Source: Paludibacteraceae bacterium (GTDB taxonomy: Bacteria; Bacteroidota; Bacteroidia; Bacteroidales; Paludibacteraceae). Taken from it: a DNA stretch of 51,330 nucleotides. The translations under genes and the position numbers were made by a program. The stretch covers positions 1 to 51,330 of the forward strand of contig JAILMN010000039.1 of assembly GCA_024692565.1 (NCBI GenBank), given 5' to 3'. Below, piece after piece: positions 26,329 to 34,899 of this stretch. Under the pieces are notes generated by a model. The model ran no database searches and was not told where the DNA came from. It saw only the letters and a program-made list of their open reading frames with translations. Position 1 is the stretch's first letter. Each line of letters begins with the position of its first letter.

Positions 26329-26781
26329 ATGAAAAAACATGTATTTTTTGCCCTTGTGGCATTCGTTTTGGTGGGTTTGACATCCTGCGATAAGTCCGAA
26401 CCTTGTCGTTATCACTCCCGTACTTTGGACCTCACGGTTTTGGACAAAGATTGGAAGTGGGACAAAGACAAAGAGATTTTCTTCTACGGCTTCGATGTGC
26501 CGGAGATCACGTCTGGCGTATACGACTACGGTACGATTACCGTAGCGCGTGAGTATAACTTCGGTACCAACGATGCTTATCAGGTAGCTTTGCCCGAGAG
26601 TTCGTATATTCTGGATCAAGTCATCAACGGAAACGACACCACCTACACTCCGTACGTGCAGCATATTGACTATGCTTTCGGTATTGGATGGGTGGAAGTA
26701 TCGCTGCGTAACTCTGATTATATCTATCCGACTAACTATCAGCCGGAGACGATGCACTTCCGCCTGCAATTGGTTTATTGA
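26329..26781 (+). CDS. Hypothetical lipoprotein
   Basis: 150 residues from ATG 26329 (alternative 26317), with signal MKKHVFFALVAFVLVGLTSC and lipobox LTSC. No family recognised; the body is rich in Tyr and acidic residues (DWKWDKDKEIFFYGFDVPEIT) and ends MHFRLQLVY. First gene of a plus operon. Confidence 0.7.
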   Translation: MKKHVFFALVAFVLVGLTSCDKSEPCRYHSRTLDLTVLDKDWKWDKDKEIFFYGFDVPEITSGVYDYGTITVAREYNFGTNDAYQVALPESSYILDQVINGNDTTYTPYVQHIDYAFGIGWVEVSLRNSDYIYPTNYQPETMHFRLQLVY

Positions 26782-26791
26782 TAACGGATTT

Positions 26792-27808
26792 CTGACTACT
26801 GACAAGTTCTATATTTTAGGCCCTTGCTCTGCGGAAAGTCGTGAGCAAGTGTTGGACACAGCCCGTGCGATTCAATCATCGTGCGGGGCTTCTCCTTTAA
26901 TATATCGCGCGGGCGCGTGGAAACCGCGAACCAATCCTGCGTCCTTTCAGGGAGTCGGAGAAATAGCCCTTGAATGGTTGGCTGAAGTGAAAGCAACGTT
27001 GGGTATTCCTGTAGCTACCGAAGTGGCAACGCCGGAGCATATTGGCAAAGCACTTGCAGCAGGTATAGACTATCTTTGGATCGGAGCGCGCACTTCTGCG
27101 AACCCCATCGCCGTACAAGCGCTGGCGGAAGCACTTGCCGGCGCCAACCTCAAAGGTGTGTTCATCAAGAATCCCGTGAACGCTGATGCGGACTTATGGC
27201 TCGGCAATATCGAGCGATTGGAAGCAACAGGTCTTCCGGTGATGGCGATCCATCGCGGATGCAATCATAAGCCGTGCTGGGCGATGGCGCATAAAGTGCG
27301 TACCGCACGTCCTGATATTCCGATGTTGTTGGATCCGAGCCATCTTACCGGCGATGCCGCTAAAATACCGGCGTTGATGGGAAAGATTGAAGAGTTGGGT
27401 TTGGATGGCGCGATGGTGGAAGTACATTGTGATCCGGCGCACGCTTTATCCGATAACGCCCAGCAGATTACTCCGAGTTTACTCCGAGATACCCTCGTGT
27501 CGAATCCGTGTCGAGTACGTGTCGAGTCCGTGTTTTCGACAACCGATAGCTCCAAAGAACTTAATTGGCTGCGAGCAGAAATAGATGAACTCGATGAGCA
27601 GTTATGGGATACGATTGCGGCGCGCATGGATGTAAGCCGTCGCATCGGTGAGTGGAAAAAAGCGAATCATGTGGCACCTCTTCAGCCCGAACGGTACCAG
27701 ACTATCGTGGAAAGGATTAAGGGATTGGATATTAAAGGATTAGAGGCAGATTTTGCCCTGAAAATCTGGGAACTGATACACGAAGAGAGTTTAAGACAAC
27801 AAAAATGA
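26792..27808 (+). CDS. Bifunctional 3-deoxy-7-phosphoheptulonate synthase / chorismate mutase
   Basis: About 338 residues. The N-terminal part (to about 255) is a DAHP synthase of the KdsA-like type: GPCSAESREQV, RAGAWKPRT, WIGAR, IHRGCNH, LLDPSHLTGD. The C-terminal ~85 residues are an AroQ chorismate mutase (LRAEIDELDEQLWDTIAARMDVSRRIGEWKKA). It joins the first step of the aromatic pathway to the Tyr/Phe branch point. No ATG, GTG or TTG lies in frame close to the domain start; CTG 26792 or ATT 26777 (overlapping the lipoprotein stop) are the candidates, so the start is uncertain. Confidence 0.88.
   Translation: MTTDKFYILGPCSAESREQVLDTARAIQSSCGASPLIYRAGAWKPRTNPASFQGVGEIALEWLAEVKATLGIPVATEVATPEHIGKALAAGIDYLWIGARTSANPIAVQALAEALAGANLKGVFIKNPVNADADLWLGNIERLEATGLPVMAIHRGCNHKPCWAMAHKVRTARPDIPMLLDPSHLTGDAAKIPALMGKIEELGLDGAMVEVHCDPAHALSDNAQQITPSLLRDTLVSNPCRVRVESVFSTTDSSKELNWLRAEIDELDEQLWDTIAARMDVSRRIGEWKKANHVAPLQPERYQTIVERIKGLDIKGLEADFALKIWELIHEESLRQQK
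27496..27538. repeat. 11-base tandem array inside the DAHP synthase gene
   Basis: CGTGTCGAATC, CGTGTCGAGTA, CGTGTCGAGTC and a partial fourth unit, in the linker between the two enzyme domains (SNPCRVRVESVFS). Confidence 0.75.
27714..27741. repeat. Heptamer array inside the chorismate mutase part
   Basis: Units GGATTAA, GGGATTG, GATATTA, AAGGATT encode IKGLDIKGLEA between helices. Confidence 0.55.
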
Positions 27809-30663
27809 GATTGATCAAATCATACATAGTGTGTTTATTGTTGGGCATCGCCGCGATGGTGACCGCCCAAGAAGTGACGTCGATCTCCGGCGTCGTTGTG
27901 GATGGCGATACCGGCGAGACGCTGCCGTTTGTGCAGATATACTTCCTCAAATCCACGACCAACAAAGGTATGGTGCCTTCCGAAGTGGGAACAACATCCG
28001 ATATTGACGGTAATTTCTCGATCCGCAACACCTCGGGTTACAACACCTTGCATTTCCAAATGATCGGTTACAAAACGGAGATGTTGACGCTTCGCAAAGG
28101 TCAGAATCGCAAGAACGTCAAGGTCAAACTGACGCCGGATGTGTACGGATTGCAGGATATCGTCGTCACGCCGAAGAACCGCAAACGCGATTACAAGCGC
28201 AAAGGTAATCCGGCTGTGGAACTGATCAATAATGTCATCGCGCGCAAAGATTCGTTCTGCGTTCGAACGGTTGACCAATATACCGCCAAATCGTACTCGC
28301 GAATGTCCTTCGCGTTAGATAACATCAAGGTCAATTGGAACAAACCTTTCTGGAAAGATTTTGCGTTTGTGCAGAAATACATCGACTCATCGGGTGTTTA
28401 TCCCAACGTCACGGTTTCTATCCGTGAGCACCTGAATACCGAGTATTACCAGCGTAAGCCGCACCGCGAGAAGAAAGTGCTGGATAAGAAACGTGTGTTC
28501 GGTATCGAGAGTGTGATCGGTTCGGAGTCCTTCCAGAAGAACATCGATGCTATCTTCAAGGACGTGGATATCAACGACAACAACATGAATCTGCTGTTCA
28601 ACCGTTTCGTATCGCCGCTCTCCTCTACTCTCGCCGTCTCGTTCTATCAGTACTACATCATGGATACCATCATGGTGGACGGCTATCCGTGTATTGACCT
28701 GGCGTTCGTACCGGTTAACTCTGAGAGTTACGGTTTTACCGGACACCTCTATATCGTCAACGACAGTACGTTTCGCATCAAGAAATACGCGATTAACGTA
28801 CCGCCGGATATCAACCTCAATTTCGTGAGCAATTTCTCTATCGAGCATAGTTACAAACAACTTGACAACGGTCTTTGGGCACCGGATCGGACAAGCACAT
28901 ACGCCAAATTCTATATCTTCAATAATAAACGCGGTATGTTAGCCCGTCAGACGAAGATATACACCGGCTGGGACTTGGATTCGCCTCTATCCAAAGAGAC
29001 GTTCTCGCCGCTTGCAGCCAGCGAAGTGGAGACAAACGATACTACCGCCGAACTGGTTTTCGAAGGGCATTGGACGGACAGTATGCGTCCTGAACCACTC
29101 ACCAAATACGAGAGTTCGGTGGTCGATCTGGTACGTGAATTTACCAACACGCCTAAGTTCAACAGCCTCGCGCTCTTCGCTAATGCACTCACAACGGGAT
29201 ATATCCCCACTCGCAAAGCGGAGTTTATGTACCTCAGTAAGTTCGATTTCGGCCCCATATTCAACTTCGTCAGCTGGAATATGCTGGAAGGCGTGCGTCT
29301 GCGTGTCGGCGGCGGCTCGACAGCTCGTCTGCACGACCAGTTCTTCTTCCGCGGCTATGTTGCATTCGGCACAAAAGACCTGCGGCCGAAATACAGCGCA
29401 ACATTGGTTTATACCTTCAATAAGCACAAGGATCAACCGTACGACGGTATTCGTCATCACTTGCAGATCACGGGGCAATACGATGTGGAGGAACCCGGAC
29501 AGATCACGGATGTGGTTCGAAGGGATAATATTTTGATGTCCATCCCGACAAGCAAGCCGACGATGCCTTACGCGCAGTATGTATTCCATGCGAAAGCGGA
29601 ATATATGAAAGAATGGCGAAACAACCTTATGCTTACTACGTCGTTTGACTTCACCAACAATGAAGCCGCAGGTTCGTTGCGTTATGACCGCGTGGATTAC
29701 ACTATGAATATCAACCCCGTGACGATGGATACCACTTATACGCAGAGTCTCACCAATATCGGTTCGTACCGCTGTTATGAAGGTGTGTTTGACTTGGAGT
29801 ATTCGCCCGGTACCACTATCGGTATGGATCGCGAAGGTATCAAGAGCCCGTGGGTGATCGAGAAAGATGCGCCGACTATCAAACTCACGCACACGATCGG
29901 ATATTTGGATGACCGCCATAACGGAGGTAAAGGATTCTTCTATAACAAGACGGACGTCATGTTCGACAAGCGGTTCTGGTTCTCCGCCTTTGGTCACCTC
30001 GACTTGCGTATCCAGACCGGTATTATCTGGCAACAGGTACCGTTTACCAAACTGCATATTCCGCCTACTTCAACCAGTATTCTGTTGGGTCAGCGATCCT
30101 TCAACCTGATGAAGCCGATGGAATTCATGATGGACGAATATGTTTCGCTCTACACAACCTATTATTTCAAAGGATGGATCCTCAACCGCATACCGGGTAT
30201 CAACAAACTCAAACTGCGTGGAGTCGTTTCGTTCGCAGGTATATACGGTGGTTTGACCAAGAAAAACAACCCCTATCTGGATACCAACAGCGGTCTGTAC
30301 GAATTCCCGCACACGGCTTGGGAAAACGGGATTGTAGATAATGCCTTTGACCATAATGGATATATCCGAGACGGGTATCACACCTCTTCTCCTATCGGCA
30401 AACTCCCGTATATGGAGTTAACCGCCGGATTTGAGAATATACTCAAATTCATACGTATCGATTATATCCGGCGTCTGACATACAACGACTACGAGCTGCC
30501 GTATATGATTCAGAAAATGGAGCCCATCGATCCCGATCATCCTACGCTCGGATTCAAACCGGCCGTGGATGAGAACGGCGATCCGGTTATGATTCACGGT
30601 CGTCGCCGCATCGGCGCATGGGGACGTAACGGCGTTAAAATAACGGTTAGATTCTCATTATAA
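27805..30663 (+). CDS. DUF5686 and carboxypeptidase-regulatory-like domain protein
   Basis: 952 residues. Signal peptide MRLIKSYIVCLLLGIAAMVTAQ; CarboxypepD_reg-like domain at about 25-115 (ISGVVVDGDTGETLPFVQIYF); then the long DUF5686 region (NPAVELINNVIARKD.., QYTAKSYSRMSFALDNI..) forming a predicted outer-membrane barrel. Full length for the family. Transported ligand unknown. Overlaps the DAHP synthase gene by 4 bases (ATGA). Confidence 0.88.
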   Translation: MRLIKSYIVCLLLGIAAMVTAQEVTSISGVVVDGDTGETLPFVQIYFLKSTTNKGMVPSEVGTTSDIDGNFSIRNTSGYNTLHFQMIGYKTEMLTLRKGQNRKNVKVKLTPDVYGLQDIVVTPKNRKRDYKRKGNPAVELINNVIARKDSFCVRTVDQYTAKSYSRMSFALDNIKVNWNKPFWKDFAFVQKYIDSSGVYPNVTVSIREHLNTEYYQRKPHREKKVLDKKRVFGIESVIGSESFQKNIDAIFKDVDINDNNMNLLFNRFVSPLSSTLAVSFYQYYIMDTIMVDGYPCIDLAFVPVNSESYGFTGHLYIVNDSTFRIKKYAINVPPDINLNFVSNFSIEHSYKQLDNGLWAPDRTSTYAKFYIFNNKRGMLARQTKIYTGWDLDSPLSKETFSPLAASEVETNDTTAELVFEGHWTDSMRPEPLTKYESSVVDLVREFTNTPKFNSLALFANALTTGYIPTRKAEFMYLSKFDFGPIFNFVSWNMLEGVRLRVGGGSTARLHDQFFFRGYVAFGTKDLRPKYSATLVYTFNKHKDQPYDGIRHHLQITGQYDVEEPGQITDVVRRDNILMSIPTSKPTMPYAQYVFHAKAEYMKEWRNNLMLTTSFDFTNNEAAGSLRYDRVDYTMNINPVTMDTTYTQSLTNIGSYRCYEGVFDLEYSPGTTIGMDREGIKSPWVIEKDAPTIKLTHTIGYLDDRHNGGKGFFYNKTDVMFDKRFWFSAFGHLDLRIQTGIIWQQVPFTKLHIPPTSTSILLGQRSFNLMKPMEFMMDEYVSLYTTYYFKGWILNRIPGINKLKLRGVVSFAGIYGGLTKKNNPYLDTNSGLYEFPHTAWENGIVDNAFDHNGYIRDGYHTSSPIGKLPYMELTAGFENILKFIRIDYIRRLTYNDYELPYMIQKMEPIDPDHPTLGFKPAVDENGDPVMIHGRRRIGAWGRNGVKITVRFSL

Positions 30664-30668
30664 CAGCT

Positions 30669-31439
30669 ATGAAACGAATATTGCTTATACTCTGCGTAGC
30701 CGGCCTGACGCTTGCGCTCAACGCACAAAATACAGATAGTGAAATGCAAACCAAACTGGATGAGGCAAAAGCCAAATTGGTGGATTTCGACACGGAGCAT
30801 ATGATTGACTCTCTGGATCAGGAGAAACTGCCGAAACTTGTTTCCGGCGGTGTGTTGGCTGGTGCGAACATGAGTAATTTCATCATTACCCGCAATAACA
30901 AGCCCATGAGTTCATATATGCGTATTGGCGCGGAATTCGGAGGCTTCATCGATTTCCGCATTACCAAGCATTTCTCTATCCAACCGCAGGTGCTCTTCAC
31001 GGCGCAGCAGAACTATTTTGCCGCTACCGACACCGCAAATACCCTGTGGTCATTCGGTGCGGAGATCCCGGTCTATTTCTTGGGTCGGTTCGGCAACATG
31101 GAGAAAGGATACGTGCAGTTCGGCGGAGGTATCTTCACCCACTTCACCTTTGCGTCCAACATCCGGGATAAATTCAAGAACTGGGATGACCCCACAACGG
31201 TCAAACCTTCTACCGATCCGCATGACTACAGCCGGTTGTACAGCCTGCACGACAACCATTTTGGTGTATGCGTTACGGTGGGGTACGAATTCTCCTTTGG
31301 AATGCAGATCAATGCGGCATATAAAATCAGCTTCTCCGACATCGCCAGTTTCTATAACGAAATGAAAGGCACCGAGACAGCTGATGCCCTCATTTACCCG
31401 CAATGCGTAAGCCTTAATCTGGCGTACCGCTGGAGATAA
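30669..31439 (+). CDS. PorT-like outer-membrane beta-barrel protein
   Basis: 256 residues, signal peptide MKRILLILCVAGLTLALNAQ, an acidic helical stretch (about 25-60), then an outer-membrane barrel (GGVLAGANMSNFIITRNNK.., FGGFIDFRITKHFSIQPQVLF) of the PorT/OMP_b-brl type, ending LNLAYRWR. Last gene of the plus operon; its stop abuts the stop of the convergent glycosyltransferase with no base between. Confidence 0.78.
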   Translation: MKRILLILCVAGLTLALNAQNTDSEMQTKLDEAKAKLVDFDTEHMIDSLDQEKLPKLVSGGVLAGANMSNFIITRNNKPMSSYMRIGAEFGGFIDFRITKHFSIQPQVLFTAQQNYFAATDTANTLWSFGAEIPVYFLGRFGNMEKGYVQFGGGIFTHFTFASNIRDKFKNWDDPTTVKPSTDPHDYSRLYSLHDNHFGVCVTVGYEFSFGMQINAAYKISFSDIASFYNEMKGTETADALIYPQCVSLNLAYRWR

Positions 31440-32216
31440 TCAATGCTTATGAAAATGGCGGTAGATCGGTAAGAAGATCTTCAACCATTTGCGATACGAC
31501 GGAGGCAGGATAAAGGGCTGAATAGCTGCGTTGCGAATCGAGCAACCTACCCAATACTTACGAATCTTAATCCCTTCCGGATAACGCATCAGATACGCTC
31601 GCGCTTCATCACGCGCCAGCGTATTTTTATGTACGTCGCCCTTCGGATGCGTAATCGACAAACGGTCATCTATCTGACATCGCATGCCCCAATGACGCGC
31701 ATAGAAACAAGCCACCAGATCCAATCCCCAGCCATGCGGATTGATATCTAACGGTTCCAATTGCTTGTATACCGATCGCGCGTACATGCCTAACATACCT
31801 TCGGCAAACGCTACCTCGCGGCGCTTACCGCTGTGGCGCGAATATGACCATGCTACCCAGGTATAGGAGTCATCCGCATGAGACGGACAATAGACGCCTA
31901 CGCCTTCGAACGTCTCCGTCAGCAATATATGCTTCAGTTGCTCCAGCGCCTCATGCGACATGATCACATCCGAGCAGATGAAGAACAAATACGGATAATT
32001 CCCTTTCTCCGCCATCGTGATGGCATGATGCATCATACCGCTGTAGTACACATTGGGCAGATATACCGTATCGCCGTCGCACGGAGCCGGACGCTCGCCG
32101 CTGTCGGCATCGATGATATGACATTCGAAAAACGGACGAAGTTCACGATACAGGAATTCCGCGTTGGCCGCTTCATGGTAATTGAAGATACAGAATAAGA
32201 TGTCAGTTGCTTGCAT
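31440..32216 (-). CDS. Glycosyltransferase family 2-like protein
   Basis: 258 residues. N-terminal ILFCIFNYHEAANAEFLYREL and an acidic FICSDVIMS resemble the nucleotide-sugar fold of GT2-type enzymes; GWGLDLVACFYARHWG is the ED-like acceptor region. Likely adds a sugar to a lipid or glycan; substrate unknown. Overlaps the flippase-like gene by 14 bases at the end of a minus operon. Confidence 0.65.
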   Translation of the reverse strand: MQATDILFCIFNYHEAANAEFLYRELRPFFECHIIDADSGERPAPCDGDTVYLPNVYYSGMMHHAITMAEKGNYPYLFFICSDVIMSHEALEQLKHILLTETFEGVGVYCPSHADDSYTWVAWSYSRHSGKRREVAFAEGMLGMYARSVYKQLEPLDINPHGWGLDLVACFYARHWGMRCQIDDRLSITHPKGDVHKNTLARDEARAYLMRYPEGIKIRKYWVGCSIRNAAIQPFILPPSYRKWLKIFLPIYRHFHKH

Positions 32217-33282
32217 GGCGTTTGATCAGCTTGCTTTTACCAAGCCATTGAGGCAATATAATCACCCCGGCGATTAAGTAATAATAATAGGTGCATATAC
32301 GCCAAATAGGCGTGATGACCATCGTGGATATCTTTTGCGTGATATATTCAGCCAGAAAATCATCAAACATCACTTCGGCGAAACCGCTACCGCCCGGCGT
32401 AGGCACAATCATACATACGATACCTAATATATACTGACGGGCAAAGCACATCAGATTGTCTGTTCCGGAAAGCGGGTTGAAAATCATAATCGCCATGTTC
32501 GCAATCAGGAATCGGAACACCCATATTCCGGCTGTGGACAAAGCCATACGCACCCAATAGCCGAATTTCTCATGCTGTATCTCTCGGGCACAATTGCGGA
32601 TCTCAAGGGCAGTACGAAGTCCGCGTGTCTTGTATTTGCGCAGGAACTTAAGCGAGAAAATCAGACCGATTATCTTCACGATGATGGTCGATTTGCAGAA
32701 AAGCCCGATAAACAGAATCGTCACCCATACGAACTTCATCGCATAGCCGATGATGAATGCCCATAGATAACCGTATTGAAAATACCCTTCGGATGTAAAC
32801 AGTTCTCCGTATGGGATAAGCAGCAATAGCAGCGGGAAAAGCACTATCATCAGTATCTCGTCCATGAATAGCGCCAAGATGGTCATGGATGTGGCACGGC
32901 TGATCTTGATACCCTCGCGATGAATGAATATCACCTCTAAAGACGAACCGCCTGCCGCCGAAGGAGTCACAGCTGATGTGAACTCATACAGCATACGGAT
33001 GCGGAATAGCTGACGGAATTTAAGAGGAGCACCGGACATCACACGCAGGCGATACATGCCCGAGAAATCCTTGAATAAAGTAAAGAGAACGACCAGTATC
33101 ACGAACACCCACCAATGGTTTGCTAATGTAAGCGGCTCATCCGGAATTCCGGCACGCATCTCGCGCCAGAACATATACGCCACGCCGACCAAACCGAATA
33201 ATATCGGCCATATCACCATGGACGGCTTGAAGCGCGATGCCACGGATCGGTTCTCAGATGCGGTGTCCTTATTCGTGTCCAT
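32203..33282 (-). CDS. Lysylphosphatidylglycerol-synthase-type transmembrane / flippase-like protein
   Basis: 359-residue inner-membrane protein with about eight helices; matches the UPF0104/LPG_synthase_TM family through SAVTPSAAGGSSLEVIFIHREG and VPTPGGSGFAEVMF. Such domains move lipids or lipid-linked sugars across the membrane. Sits between glycosyltransferase genes, consistent with a glycolipid route. Confidence 0.82.
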   Translation of the reverse strand: MDTNKDTASENRSVASRFKPSMVIWPILFGLVGVAYMFWREMRAGIPDEPLTLANHWWVFVILVVLFTLFKDFSGMYRLRVMSGAPLKFRQLFRIRMLYEFTSAVTPSAAGGSSLEVIFIHREGIKISRATSMTILALFMDEILMIVLFPLLLLLIPYGELFTSEGYFQYGYLWAFIIGYAMKFVWVTILFIGLFCKSTIIVKIIGLIFSLKFLRKYKTRGLRTALEIRNCAREIQHEKFGYWVRMALSTAGIWVFRFLIANMAIMIFNPLSGTDNLMCFARQYILGIVCMIVPTPGGSGFAEVMFDDFLAEYITQKISTMVITPIWRICTYYYYLIAGVIILPQWLGKSKLIKRHASN

Positions 33283-33285
33283 TGT

Positions 33286-34437
33286 TTATTCGTAAGTCTG
33301 AATGAACTTAGCTATTTGCACGGCGCCGTTACCTTTATCACGCACCTCTTGCGCTGCCTCTTTGTATATATCGAGAATAGCAGGATTCGTCACGCACTCG
33401 TTGATCCAACGAACGATTCGATGCGAGCGTTTGAAGAACCGACCGCAGTTGAGGATGGAGGTAAACAGGTGCATCGATTGATACTCGATATCTGATGCGC
33501 AGTAGAATACACCTACCGGCACTCCCATCAGCGCGCTATCCAACATCGCATTCGGGCCACCTTTGGTAATCAGCACATCCGAAGCACGATTCAGTTCATA
33601 TACCTTGTCCACAAACTCATACGGGCGCAAATCAATGTGCGGAGCCACCTGTTTCTTGATTCGTTGCAGGCGTTTGAATAAGCGCTTGTTCGTACCGCAG
33701 ATGGCAATCACCGTGATCGGATGTTTGACGTGCATCAGCGCATCCACAACACGGTTCATTCCCGATTTGCCATATCCGCCCGCAGCTACCATCACCGTGA
33801 AACGATCTTGCGGTAAGTCATATTTAGTGCGGTAGAATGCCTTACTTTCTGACACCTCCATAATCTCTTTGCGTGTAACAAAAGGCACTATCATCAACTG
33901 CTGACGCGTAAAATCATGCTCGAGTGCATCGTGGAAAGCGAGACGGCAATTGACGATAAACTTATCCACACGGATATTCCACCAATTATGCACACTGTTA
34001 TCCGGATCGTAAGTTACTACCTTTACATGAGAATCATACTCATCACGATACTGGGTTGCCAGAAAAGAAGTAAGGTAATGCGTATCAATGATGATATCCG
34101 GTTGAATCTCCGCCAGCATATCCAGATATATCTTACGTGCGCTACGATAGAATGTTGATACCACGAACGGCAACGAATCATGCACGCCGCCGATATGCGT
34201 AGCCGCCATCTGGATATAGTTATGCCAAGGGAAGGTGTTCGCCCACTTCACATCCCGCACAAAACTCTTCTCGATCTTATGCAGATGAGGGTCGTCCTTG
34301 AATGTATATTTCCGGATAACCTCGATATTCGGATCATGCAGCGCTTCGATGGCATCAGCAATGGAATTGGCGGTAGTGATGTGACCGAAACCGGCCTCGA
34401 TATACGTCACTAATACGCGTTTCTTCTGTGTCGTCAT
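33286..34437 (-). CDS. MGDG synthase-type glycosyltransferase
   Basis: 383 residues. N-terminal MGDG_synth domain (VLVTYIEAGFGHITTANSIADAI, DTHYLTSF) and C-terminal Glyco_tran_28 domain (VAAGGYGKSGMNRV, ITKGGPNAMLDSALMGVP). GT28 relatives glycosylate diacylglycerol or similar lipids. Three bases separate it from the flippase-like gene. Confidence 0.85.
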   Translation of the reverse strand: MTTQKKRVLVTYIEAGFGHITTANSIADAIEALHDPNIEVIRKYTFKDDPHLHKIEKSFVRDVKWANTFPWHNYIQMAATHIGGVHDSLPFVVSTFYRSARKIYLDMLAEIQPDIIIDTHYLTSFLATQYRDEYDSHVKVVTYDPDNSVHNWWNIRVDKFIVNCRLAFHDALEHDFTRQQLMIVPFVTRKEIMEVSESKAFYRTKYDLPQDRFTVMVAAGGYGKSGMNRVVDALMHVKHPITVIAICGTNKRLFKRLQRIKKQVAPHIDLRPYEFVDKVYELNRASDVLITKGGPNAMLDSALMGVPVGVFYCASDIEYQSMHLFTSILNCGRFFKRSHRIVRWINECVTNPAILDIYKEAAQEVRDKGNGAVQIAKFIQTYE

Positions 34438-34458
34438 AGGTGTTCGTTTGTATTGTTA

Positions 34459-34899
34459 TTATTCTGTTATCTCTTGTTTCTGGGGCTTGAAAAAAGCCAA
34501 ACAGATCAGATAGTTGATACAGCCGGCGATGAAAATCACCGCCATACTGATATAATCTTCCCGCCATGTGGGCAATAGCCGTATCAGCAGCGGCAGCAAG
34601 CCCAACTGTATCGGCAGGTTGATGGCACGCGCTAACAGGAATCCGCCGGCATTCTTCATATTGGGCTTCGTACCGAAGGTGTACCAGTTGGAGAATAGAT
34701 AATTGGGAATCAATTCCAACACATACCCGATCGCAAAAGCCACATAGAAGAGCAACGCACCTTTTTCCGGATGACCCAGCAGCATCAGCGCAGCCATAAA
34801 GAACCACGTCTGTACTACGGATCCCGTGAAACCCACCACCATAAATCGTACGGCAGATTGCATCCTTCCGGGTAAATATGCAGTTGGCAACTTCATCAT
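34459..34899 (-). CDS. GtrA-like membrane protein
   Basis: 146 residues with four predicted helices; [21 protein letters not shown] and [19 protein letters not shown] match the GtrA/DPMS_TM family, thought to flip or handle polyprenyl-linked sugars. Shares ATGA with the end of alaS. Confidence 0.82.
   Translation of the reverse strand: MMKLPTAYLPGRMQSAVRFMVVGFTGSVVQTWFFMAALMLLGHPEKGALLFYVAFAIGYVLELIPNYLFSNWYTFGTKPNMKNAGGFLLARAINLPIQLGLLPLLIRLLPTWREDYISMAVIFIAGCINYLICLAFFKPQKQEITE

Noticed and set aside
28987..30057. 356-codon open frame on the minus strand
   Set aside because: Antisense to the DUF5686 gene, which has clear domain matches.
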